From Omphiscola glabra (lineage: Eukaryota; Mollusca; Gastropoda; Lymnaeidae): a stretch of DNA of 64,000 nt. Shown piece after piece: positions 24,641-36,900 of this stretch. The position numbers and the translations under genes are program-made. The stretch covers positions 4,543,501-4,607,500 of the forward strand of contig OZ024794.1 in NCBI GenBank assembly GCA_964017045.1. Direction: 5' to 3'. The notes beneath the pieces were generated by a model that saw nothing but the letters and a program-made list of their open reading frames with translations, did not search any database and was not told where the DNA came from. Numbering within the stretch: the stretch's first letter is position 1; every line of letters begins with the position of its first letter.

Positions 24641-25811
24641 TTTGTGCATTAAAAATACAAATTGCATAAATATTACTATTACCAATTCAAACTATTGTTA
24701 ATGCATACAATCATATAGTCAATTAATATTATTACTGTGAATAAACAGAAAAGATTTATAAAATTATTTATAATAATGGATAAGTCGCATTGAAAAAATG
24801 CTAATCATCCATGTTCCAATCCATGAAATTGACAATCCAAGTAGCCATGCTAGTGCTATTAGTATTCAACATCCACAGTAGAAATGGTGATCACTTAATA
24901 TTATAATAGTACTTTTATAGTTCACCGAGCAGCTGAATAAAAGAATACATTTTCTTTACTAGAAAAGATGATAGTCAAAAGTAACGTTTTGGTTGAGCCC
25001 ATGGCAATCTTGATCAAATTTGTGACAGTTATAGATATCATTGGTAATGATTCAGTTTATGACATAGATGAATGTAGTCCTAGTGTAGATTCCATTGGTA
25101 ATGAACAGTTTTTCAAAAATGGTTTACACTGTGTCAATATTGTTGATTCCACAAATGACGATGATAAATAGAAGTCCAATGTGTATAAATTGCCAAACAA
25201 ATGCAGTTGATGGTGAAAAATATCAATAGATGTTAAGGTTATGCTCTGGTAGTCCATACTGTGGTGGATTGTCCAGTTGGACATTCAGTCACACCTGACA
25301 GGTTTTTGTTAAAACAGGAAAGTCCAATACAACAAAGTTAAATTGTTCACGCAGACACATTTTGGCAGTAGAGGCCATATCCAAGAGAAGTATCCAGAAA
25401 AGTTTTGCTGAAGAAACACTTGGTACAGCTAGGTACCTAGTCAGTACCTCTAAGCAGAAGAGGCACTATCTTCCACTTCATCGCTACACAAACGCCTTGT
25501 AATTAAATGTTGGTCTCGTAGTAAAGACAAACTGAAATAGAGATAGAAATAAATTCATTTTAACTAAACACAAAATAAGCATATTATCGTAAGTAACAAA
25601 AGGTACCATCTATATTTGATTTTTATATATATTTAAGTAAAGATTGTATATTTCCGTGCGGTAGTTTTGTAATTAAATTATTAATTAATTAAGACAATGG
25701 TGATTTAATTTATCCTGTCTATTCAGTATAGATAATATATTATGATGTTCTAATATTATTGTTATTCAGAGTAAGCCAAGTATTTATTACATATCCATTA
25801 GGGAACATTAT
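24641..25811. other. Unassigned AT-rich sequence
   Basis: A 67-codon open frame (24968-25171) has no recognised domain, no splice context and is not called. Nothing else seen. Confidence 0.3.
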
Positions 25812-25975
25812 TCATTCATCGGATATAAAGTTACTTATATAAAAAAAGTCTGGTAGTCGAGTCCCCATTACAGCTTGTCCAAATGGAATGAACAGGTGTG
25901 AATCCGGGATACGAGTAGTACTAGAAGTAGAAGCACAACTCTTCACAGCTCCTCCAAAAAGTGGTGGTGACATGG
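25812..25975 (-). CDS. Candidate exon of a minus-strand gene, unknown
   Basis: After a good acceptor (tttctttcttttaaatatacag) the minus strand reads ATG at once: MSPPLFGGAVKSC, then PDSHLFIPFGQAVMG and a stop at 25812 (53 residues). Codons look ordered in the first 40 residues and less so after PDFF, so the true exon may end earlier. No family recognised. It could be the coding start after a 5' UTR exon. Confidence 0.3.
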
Positions 25976-26854
25976 CTGTATATTTAAAAGAAAGAAAATG
26001 ATAAGACGTTTAAGTAAGAAATGTTAACACCAATATTTGAATACAAACTACGGGCTTAGCTGTTAATGTTATTTTACAAATGAAAATGTCAAATGAATTT
26101 ATTCAATGACCAGAATTCAGAGTGACTGGACTAAGCCTGAAAAGTCAAATATAATAGCTTTGAACTAAAGCAGTAAAGCTTAAAAAGGGTGTACAAAAGT
26201 AAAATTAAAAAAGGGATACATATTTAGAAGATAAATATAAATAAAATTATGTAACCTAGTAAAAATTGACAATGAAGTTCAGTAGCTGCCGAGCCTACAA
26301 TTAATTGATTATATAAAATGAGTTTAAGATAAATTATATCAATATCATTAAGGACATTATTATCCATTACCAAAAATATAATTTACTATTGGATATTTTG
26401 ATAATTATTACAATTAAAACATAGATTTAAATGACTAAAGTTGATTTAGTTATGACATGGTGTATTCATGAATATAAATTTTATTATTAAAAAAAAATAA
26501 TGAAATTTCATAAAATATGTATAAATTTGTTTTCAGTCATAAAATTAAAACAAATTAAGTAATATTAATGAACTGGATGGCTTTTAAAAACAAAAGATTA
26601 TAAAGATTTTAAATACTTCTTATGCAATAAGAATAATAATAACTGAGAATGGCTATCACTTCCGGTTCATTTGGCCTACTCGATAACTGGTTATGAATTA
26701 TGCTCAGGCATCATACCTATTTATACAATTTACGACCTATCTAAATGTCATCATGTGTCTTGTTTCAATTAGTTAAATCGTTCTTACACTCGAAACAAAA
26801 AAAATTAATTGCAATGTTATTATAGTTTCCGAAATATAGTGCTAGCAAACTTAC

Positions 26855-26890
26855 CGGTTTTCCTAACGAAAGATATCTGTTACAAGCCAT
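26855..26890 (-). CDS. Candidate first exon, divergent to the reductase gene
   Basis: MACNRYLSLGKP ends at a strong donor (CCG|gtaagt). Its phase (0) does not match the ATG frame of 25812-25973 directly, so an intermediate exon, a different partner, or a non-coding role is needed. It lies about 640 bp from the reductase start in divergent orientation, which would make the interval a shared promoter region. Confidence 0.35.
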
Positions 26891-27528
26891 GTCAGTCCGG
26901 TGAAAAAGTTTATGTTGCAATGATCGACGTCCTCGTGTGCACAAAACAGACTATAGTAAGTTCATAGTCTCTCCCTTACGTGGACAAAGGAAACTAAATA
27001 TAAATACGACCCCGTGACCTACCGGCATTGACCGGTCACCGGTTTATGGTCTGTTTCCGACATCCGAAAAATCGATCCGCGCGCGCCGCTTAGCGAAGTA
27101 CCTAATTTTATTTTTTATTATATAGCTTTGACATAGAGTTCATAGACACGAATCACACGACTTATTAATAATGAATTAGTACATTATCAATCATTGAATC
27201 ATTGTGTATAAGTATAAGTGACTTTTTACAAATGACTTCAGTTTATGAACCATCTTTTGCACTATTGTTGCTGTAAAGCAGACAGTAATTTGAAGAAGGA
27301 CAAGTACGTGAAGTGAAGATTGAAGTGTCAGACTCCACTCCAGGTTCAGAAAACGATAACATGACCTTTGACCTACTTCACTGTCCAACATACTTATCAG
27401 TTACAGCGGTACTGAGTAAGTGTAAAGTTAATAGTTCATACTTTGCCGACACTGTACAGTTGTAAAAACCAGTTCAGTTACAATTTCTGTTCTACCTTGT
27501 GCTTACTTTTAGATTATAAAAACAAAAT
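26891..27528. promoter_or_regulatory. Upstream region of the aldo-keto reductase gene
   Basis: Contains a CpG-rich patch (cgatccgcgcgcgccgc, about 27072) in AT-rich DNA and several ccggt motifs (27020-27050). No TATA box is evident at a sensible distance. The start site cannot be fixed by eye. Confidence 0.35.
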
Positions 27529-27642
27529 ATGGCGCAAATAACTTTAGAAGGAACCGATTTAAAAGTTTCTCAATTCTGCTTGGGCACTTGGCAGTTCAAC
27601 GATGGTCAGCAGGACATACAGTGGCCGGCACAAACAGCCGAG
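27529..27642 (+). CDS. AKR exon 1
   Basis: Residues 1-38, starting MAQITLEGTDLKVSQFCLG; the context aaaatATGG is acceptable. Donor GAG|gtgagc, phase 0. Confidence 0.9.
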
Positions 27643-27892
27643 GTGAGCTTATTCATTCAAGTCAACGTATTGCTTTATCTTTTTATAATTAAACTAGCCT
27701 TATTATTATTATTATGTTAGCGCTTTCAATTATTTATACTCTAGTTAAATACATTAAAATTTCATTGTTGCCTGGTGGAACTACGACTACATTGTCATAT
27801 TGTACATTCATAAATTATAAATTAAATAAAAAATAAAACACTTCAACCTCAATAATTGTCAATGGTTATTAAAATAAGTACTATTACTATTA

Positions 27893-27931
<39 letters not shown>

Positions 27932-30900
27932 GAACATTTGTTGTGTCTGTTTGTGGTTTTGTCTGTACCACAAAGGCTCTTACACGGATTAATGGATCTT
28001 GACCAAACTTGGCACATATTGACATATATCCATCATTATCCCGAAGGAACTCTTAAGGGGTTGAGAACTTTTAATAACATTTCGTGTGGTGCCGGGGGCC
28101 CCGAATTCGTTTGTTTCTTATATGAGCCATATAAATATCAATAGGCTTAAACTCCTACATTAATGGATGGATCTTGACCAAACTTAGTTCACATACATTC
28201 AATAGATTTTAATGATTTAATGGGACAAATTTAAAATATTAACGTCATAAATTACCTGAATGATTTTTAGAGGGCCCCATCTTAGGCAAAACTAATTCGA
28301 TACAATTATGGAATGGACCCCTCGGGCCCCTCTTTTAACTTAAATGTACTACAGTTATAAAAATGCATTTAGTTGTATAGTTTTTCGTATTTGAAGAATA
28401 ATTACTTTTAAAATACACTTTTTACGCAGTTTGAGGAGGAAAATATATTTAATCTTGAATGTTCCAGAAAGTTCTATTTGTCAATAGAATAGCCTTAATA
28501 CTCCTACATGGATGGATGGATCTTGACAAAATTTGGCACATCTATCCATCATTAATCGGAAGGAACTCTTAAGGGGTTAAGAACATTTTATGTATTTCCG
28601 TTTGGGGCCGGGGGCCCCGAAATTAATTTTTACTTATATGAGCTATATAAATATCAATATTTTTTCAATATGCTTGATACTCCAGAGGGATCAGAATCCC
28701 AACGGGAGCAGGATACCGACTGGATTGGGAGACCACTGGGATCGGAATAATTATAGGCCTGTAGTCTGTTGAAGTTCCTTTGTTCCAAATGCTATCCTGG
28801 CAAATTTGCCGGGTATATCCGCTAGTATATATATATATAACATTACACGATTTTACGGGAAATTCTAACTAAATAGGCTACAGTCTAGTTCTAGACTTAG
28901 AGACCCTCCACACCAAGAACCACAAACTAAAAATAGTATAGTTTAGCATAATAGTAATAGTTAATTATTAAATTAGTGGGAACTTTAAAAAGTCTAAACA
29001 AAATAACAAACATGAAATTTTACATACCTATCTCATACTCTTGAACTTGAAGTAGGTCCAGTTTATAACTATAAGACTGGTTCTAAGTTGTGTTTTTTTA
29101 AATTTAAAAATATCTTGGTGCTACCTTTTATTTTAGTTTTATTTCAAAAAAATTCTTACATTCTTTTTAATCATGGTTAATTTATAAAAATGTATGCATC
29201 CATTATTTCATATAATAATAATTTCAAATATATAGTATAGGAAAAGATAGGCACATACAACTTATCCACACCTTAATTAACTGAGGCCCCTCAGCTGACA
29301 TACAAATGAGTCAGTAACACTCACTTCTTTCAATGTCCATGACTCTTAAGTCATAGTAATTATCTACCAAAAATGCTAAACTACACTAACACCATATGCT
29401 ACATTAAAACCCTATGCAACACTAATACTAATACCCTATGTGCAGACAAGGAACAGCTGAGGACATCATGGACCAGGGTGCATGTTCAGGTGGCTGCTGG
29501 ATTGGGATGAGGAAAGGAATGTATAATGTTATTAAATTGTTCACACCCTTGTTAAACTTGTGTGCAAAAACTAAGGTGGCATTACCTTTCTTTGGGAAAC
29601 CATTTATAATATATTTTAATGTTTCTGAATTGGAAACAGCAAAGGAAACAGTCCTGGAATAATTACCTTTATAAGTTATTTGCCAATATACTTGAAACTT
29701 GATATTGTTGATTGACAAAATGCAACCATGAAAATAGATGAAAACATGTTCAAACATTAGAAAAATGAAGTTGGTCAGGTTTTACCACAACAAGAGTTAT
29801 TCCATGAAATGTTACCTCAGTTTGGTAAGTTTTTAAAAAATGTCAACTGATCTAGACTGTAAAACAGAGACATTCATGCCATTAATCACTACAATTTTCA
29901 TCCAACTCTGGTTGTTAAAGTACTGTCAATTAATTGCTCTGTTTTAGATCCTCAGTGTAATTTCAGAATTAAAACCCAGCCATCTGCATTAATGTACATT
30001 ACTGTTCATTACAGAACTGATTTTAAACATGTGCTATTAAATCTTATTTATTCTTGGGTCTTAAAATTTGTAAATATCAATTAAAGGATTATCACCTGTA
30101 ATAAATATTTAAAAAGAACAGGGTAAATTATCAGACTTTTTATAATGGTCCGTTTATTAATATATCACGGTTGTTTTTTTGTTTTGTTTTGTTGTCATTC
30201 AAAAAAAATAAAATAATCTAGCAGTTCCTTGTAAGCCAGCCCCATCCTCATTTCTCCCAGCTAATCATCATCTGTCTTTCAGTTTAATGCATGTCTTCTT
30301 TAAAAAGTTTGCTGGAATAATTTTTACTTAACTTTTTTGTTAGGGATGAAAATGTTAATTGTTTTTAAAATTTTAATAAACTTGTAAAGTTTAAAAATTA
30401 GAATTAATTATACTCTTTCTAGAAGAAATTGTCACTAATATTTAGTGGATTTTATAGCATTATCCCATAATAAGTCATTACATATTTTTACGCCAATGGA
30501 AATCAAACTTTTGATATTTTTCATTAATTGCTTTTAAGAATGTTAATAATCGGTACTTGTTAAAACAGTTACTTACAAGAAACTTATCTCCCCTTTCAAC
30601 ACTTAAGCACTTGCATGCAGACAAAGTATATCACAATTATAGTTATATATAATAGTGGTCTGCAAATGCCAAGTGGGTCTTCAAGGCTAAGTTGGTGTTG
30701 ATAGCCAACCAATGAAAATTTTATATATTTCAAAATGCATATATGTTTGCATAGGCAGACAGAAAGGTTAAGTCCATGTGTGATAATATTTATATTTATA
30801 TCCATTGTTATTATTTGATTTTAGAATCGTTAGTAGCAAATCTTTACTAACATATTTCAAATTGAAACACAAGCCTCATGGAATCATAATTTTGTTAACA

Positions 30901-33900
30901 TGTAAATTGGACACCAACACTGAATTGGACTTTTAACTAGATGAAGGTTTAATTCTATAAGATAAGTTACACACAAATTAGTATTTTTCTAGGTTTATTT
31001 ACTGCAATAAAATGATTAATGAAGAGAACTCATAGTTTTCTAATACATCAATTTAGCAACATCTAAATTAGAAAATACTAATAAATGATTGTTTTCAAAA
31101 ATAAAATAAAATAAAAATAAATAGGAAAAGAAACATACACATACTTAATTTTTTTTACCGCCTTCAGCTTTTGTTTACATGTGTAAGGATCTACCAGCCA
31201 CTTATAAGTCTTGAGTATTTTTAACAACACTGAAGACTTTTGTCAATGCTTTTATTATAAAGTATAAAATAAAATCTGTTTTTTTTCAAAATTTCTGTAC
31301 AATTCATGAAAACAATTTTTTATATTTATTTTAGTTTTGTTACCAGTTATGGATAAACATTTTAATAAACATTTTAATAAACATTTTAATAAACATTTTA
31401 ATAAACATTTTATAAACATTTTAATAAACATTTTAATAAACATTTTAATAATCATTTTAATAAACATTTTAATAAACATTTCCCCTTTTCTGTATTAGAA
31501 TAAACCTGTCACCAATTTGCTCATTTTTTTCTTTATTTTGTCTTAAAATAGCTTTCAGGGTATTTAACTTGACCAAACATGTTAACGTGCCAGACAGTTT
31601 TGTAATTAATGTTGTAACCTTGTTTCTCTTGTGTTCTTATCTTGGTTACCTAGGGGATTACATCTAGACATTAAAACGTCCTGACACAACAATGTCCTGA
31701 CACAACAACGCTCTGACACAACAGCATCTGGGTTAATCTGTAGCTAGCCGTGAGTTGTCAAGTAAACAAAACTAATGGATTATTAGGATATGCCTGACAA
31801 CTTCAATTGTGCAACAACTTGTCTCATTTAAAGGCTCACCACTGGCAGAAAGAGTGAAACAGAAACATTTATCACTTAAATAATTTTTTGCTAATCTTTC
31901 TAGCATTTTATATTGTTCTACCTCATTTTACTTTAATCCAATATTCAATATTTTCTTTCATTCTTTACTTAATAACTTTTTCTAATACAATGTCTTATCA
32001 CCCCCCCCCCCCCCCCCCCCCCCGGCTGTTCACCTCTATTATGATCCACCAGTTAAGTACTTTTCACATGACCAGATCCCTACTTACTCTATTTTAAACT
32101 CAAGCTAAAAGGCCCTTTTTCTGCCTAGAACATTGGAACCACCTTAACGTTGTACACTTAAAGTCACCATTTATGACCCCTAATTGTATTTTTGAAAGCT
32201 GAAGTATGAGATAAAACACATAGAATGCAAGCGATCATGTATTGGACATTTAGAGTAGTCATGAAAGACTGATTAGAAGCACTTAAATATAGAAAGACAG
32301 TTTTAGATAAGGGCTGTGATAATTTAGATTGGTATAAACATTGTAAGCTACTTAACCATGCCACACAAGCTGTGATAATTTAGATTGATATGAACACTGT
32401 AAGCTACTTAACCATGCACACAAGCTGTGATAATTAAAGATTGACATAAACATTGTAGACTTCTGAAACAGACACACATTTAATACTGTTACATTGTATG
32501 AACTTTGTAATCATTGCATAATAAATTATATGACCCTGAGAATATGATCTAATTACTTGAACTTTAAACCCTAATCTTAAACTTTGGAAATTAGAATGAC
32601 CTTCTGGCACAGTGTTTCTGAAAATTTTTTCACACTATAATAAATCAGTGCACATAAGAAATCTACAGCACAGTTTTAATCAAATAATATGTTCAGGAGT
32701 TGTTGTTTACTTACATTATGATATTACAAATTTTTAAAAAAGTGAAACAAAGGCTTAATTTTGGTATGAAATTCAGCTTGTCACAAAATCGTGGTTAAAG
32801 ATTAAAACCTGGTTGTTTCTTTGCAAGTAAATTTGTGTAAAATTATAATCAGGATAATCCCTATTTGGGTGGATTATAGGTTTGGCATTGAGCGCCTCAA
32901 ACTGTAGCCACAGCGCGAAACATTTGTTGGAAGCCTGTCACTGACCCAAAGGCAATGTCCCACAGTCTAAATTTATTTGAGAACTGCTATTTTCATCGTA
33001 ATTTAAATTTTTTTATTTATAATGAAAAGTGGAATTTTTTTTTAAATATGACAATTTAGCAAGACATGAACGGAAGCAGGGATGTCTCATTGTTATAACA
33101 TTATATTTTTACAACAGCTGCTCCTTGTACCATCCTGTTTTAATTTTCTCTTTATTGCACTCACTAAACATGCCAGAAATATATCATTACTGGACATCTA
33201 CGGGAGGGGGTAAAACATCTTTCACCAACATAATTACATAGAATAACAATGTCAAAAAAATTGTAATTTATTTTGAAAAAAAATGTCATATAAATTTATC
33301 AAGTTGTAATAAGGTCAAGTATAAAATGATTGTTTTTAATAAAGAATTTAGCAAAAATAATGCTTTGATCTACCTAAATCTATCACAATACAATCTCTGA
33401 ATACCGGGTATTTAAATGGCAAAAAAAAAGAGTAAGCTGATTAACATGGTGCTAGTGACTAATGTATGACTAAAGTAGTTGTAGTAACCAAAATGGTTTT
33501 ATTTTGTGCTTTCTTTTTCATTCCTTCAGGAATCAAAGGCTATAGTAGACAAATGCCTAGAGCTGGGGATCAACTTTTTTGATACAGCTGAGGTAATTAT
33601 TTACACTAGAGGTTGAATCAACGTAATAGAGTAATTATTTACAATTGCACAGCCGTGATATCTTTAAGTCACTGTAATTGTTAAAACTAATTAGATTATA
33701 AAATATTTCACGTTTTATATGAACTTCTTTCCACTCGTTTGTTCAAAGAAAACACAAATGTTTCTTCTATCAAGAGCTGTAGAGATAACAAAAATGTTTC
33801 TTCTATCAAGAGCTGTAGAGATAACACAAATGTTTCTTCTATCAAGAGCTGTAGAGATAACACAAATTTCCTGAATACCATTTCAGGGCTATAAAAATTC

Positions 33901-36900
33901 TGAAAAGGTTCTAGGGAAAGCTTTGCTTGGGAGAAGACAAGATGCGGTTGTGGCTACAAAATTTGGCTTCAGGGATGGCATTACAACTCCGCCATATTCT
34001 GCAATTGAAATAGATGAGGCGGTCACAAGATCCTTACAAAATCTACAGACTACATATATAGATATACTGCAGGTATTGTATTGTTGGTTATTTCTACAGA
34101 CTACGTACATTGATATATATCAGGTATTGTATTGTTGATTATTTCTACAGACTACATACTTTGATATATAGCAGGTATTGTATTGTTGGTTATGTCTACA
34201 GACTACGTTCATTGATATATAGCAGGTATAATATTTCCTTTAATTTTTTTGCTACAGTGTTTAGTTTTTGTTCTGCTCAATTCTTGTGTGTTAACATTTG
34301 AACATTTGGCTTTTGAACTTATGTTCACTTATTGTATGAACATTAAATGACATCAAATTCTATCAATTAACAATGATGGTGAGTAATTAAACATACATGT
34401 ATTTTAGTATGTGTTTGTCAAAAGTGGAAAGTCATAACAACTCATCCGTGACTTTAAAACTCTATTTATTCCTTAGTAGATGTGTGTGTAATACTCAAAC
34501 TTTCAGGTGTAAAAATAGCAGTCTACCTTGGTTGAGTTTCTTGTGGTTGCCAAAGTTTCTGTATGTGTAAGACTCACACTTTCAGTTGTAAAAATAGCAG
34601 TCTCCCTTGGTTGAGTTTCTTGTGGTTGCCAAAGTTTCTGTATGTGTAAGACTCACACTTTCAGGTGTAAAAATAGCAGTCTTCCTTGGTTGAGATTTCT
34701 GTGATTGCCAAAGTTTCTGTATGTGTAAGACTCACACTTTCAGGTGTAAAAATAGCAGTCTTCCTTGGTTGAGATTTCTGTGATTGCCATAGTTTCTGTA
34801 TGTGTAAGACTCACACTTTCAGGTGTCAAAATAGCAGTCTTCCTTGGTTGAGATTTCTGTGATTACCATAGTTTCTGTATGTGTAAGACTCACACTTTCA
34901 GGTGTAAAAGTAAAATAAAATAAACTTTAAGATTTTAATATCCATAAATATATTTATAAACTTGTTCAATTGATTCAGTAACCTGAATATGGCAGTCAGT
35001 AGACCATCAGGCTGGTATGGCAGTCAGTATGCCATCAGGCTGGTATGGCAGTCAGTAGACCATTTTGTCGGTATGGCAGTCAATAGACCATCTGCATGGT
35101 ATAGCAGTCAGTAGACCATCAGGCTGGTCTGGCAGTCAGTAGACCATCTAAGTGGTATAGCAGTCAGTATTCCATGAGGCTGGTATGGCAGTCAGTAAAA
35201 AAATAGGTTTAAATTAATTAAAATTTAAACTTTATTTTAAAAAGATTGACTTGATCACATCAGGTTCACTTGATCACATCAGGTTCACTTGATCACATCA
35301 GGTTCACTTGATCACATCAGGTTCACTTGATCACATCAGGTTCACTTGATCACATAACGTTCACTTTATCACATCAGGCGCACTTTCCAAGCTTCATAAA
35401 AGATAACAAAGAAGCCATAGCAGAATTAGAGAGACAGAAATCTTTAGGGAGAATTCGGTACTACGGATTTTCTAACTATGGCCCGAAAAGATTGCAGGAG
35501 TTCTTAGAAGCTGGGGGTAAACCAGTTGTAAATCAGGTAATATGACTGAAAGTCAGCTCTATGATTATATAGTTTAAGAAATGAGAAGATATTCAAATTT
35601 GATCGCTAAAGTCATCAGACACATTGAAATTAATCATTTAGCATTGATAAAATACATTTTCATATTGAATAATAAGAAGAAGCATTGAGAGTGTGTGTGA
35701 AAGGATCTTGTGGCAGAGTAGTGGAGGAGGTCAGTATGATACTTTCATATTGTGGCAGGGTAGTGGAGGAGGTCAGTATGATACTTTCATATTGTGGCAG
35801 GGTAGTGGAGGAGGTCAGTATGATACTTTCATATTGTGGCAGGGTAGTGGAGGAGGTCAGTATGATACTTTCATATTGTGGCAGGGTAGTGGAGGAGGTC
35901 AGTATGATACTTTCATATTGTGGCAGGGTAGTGGAGGAGGTCAGTATGATATTTTCATATTGTGGCAGAGTAGTGGAGGAGGTCAGTATGATACTTTCAT
36001 ATTGTGGCAGAGTTGTGGAGGAGGTCAGTATGATACTTTCATATTGTGGCAGAGTAGTGGAGGAGGTCAGTATGATACTTTCATATTGTGGCAGAGTAGT
36101 GGAGGAGGTCAGTATGATACTTTCATATTGTGGCAGAGTAGTGGAGGAGGTCAGTATGATACTTTCATATTGTGGCAGAGTAGTGGAGGTCAGTATGATA
36201 CTTTCATATTGTGGCAGAGTAGTGGAGGTCAGTATGATACTTTCATATTGTGGCAGAGTAGTGGAGGAGGTCAGTATGATACTTTCATGTTGTGGCAGAG
36301 TAGTGGAGGAGGTCAGTATGATACTTTCATGTTGTGGCAGAGTAGTGGAGGAGGTCAGTATGATACTTTCATATTGTGGCAGAGTAGTGGAGGAGGTCAG
36401 TATGATACTTTCATATTGTGGCAGAGTAGTGGAGGAGGTCAGTATGATACTTTCATATTGTGGCAGAGTAGTGGAGGAGGTCAGTATGATACTTTCATAT
36501 TGTGGCAGAGTAGTGGAGGAGGTCAGTATGATACTTTCATGTTGTGGCAGGGTAGTGGAGGAGGTCAGTATGATACTTTCATATTATGGCAGGGTGGTGG
36601 AGGAGGTCAGTATGATACATTTGTATTGCATTAAATATTGCTAACATGAAAACTGTTTTATATTTGTGGGATTATTTTATAATCAGTGAGCAAATAACTT
36701 CCCAAGGTTGGATACAATCTGTTATGGAGATCTCCAGAGTATGACCTAATCCCAGAATCAATCAAGTCTGGAATCAATGTGTTGGCCTACTCCCCACTAC
36801 AGCAAGGTTTACTGACAGGCAAATATGCCAGCTTAGCCGATGTACCTGAGGGGAGAAGGAGAGGAAAACTTTTTAGCAAAGATTCGTGAGTTTCTTTTCT

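Noticed and set aside
24968..25171. 67-codon plus-strand frame
   Set aside because: No domain, no splice or start context; chance frame in AT-rich DNA.
29438..29662. 74-codon plus-strand frame in reductase intron 1
   Set aside because: No similarity recognised and its phase does not fit the reductase exons; not needed for a complete enzyme.
33590..33645. Possible duplication of the reductase exon 2 donor (gtaattatttaca twice)
   Set aside because: Only two imperfect copies, too weak to add to the donor-repeat list.
35685..36644. Two overlapping plus-strand frames of over 310 codons
   Set aside because: They lie wholly in the 42-bp minisatellite in reductase intron 4. Two frames being open at once shows an effect of unit length.
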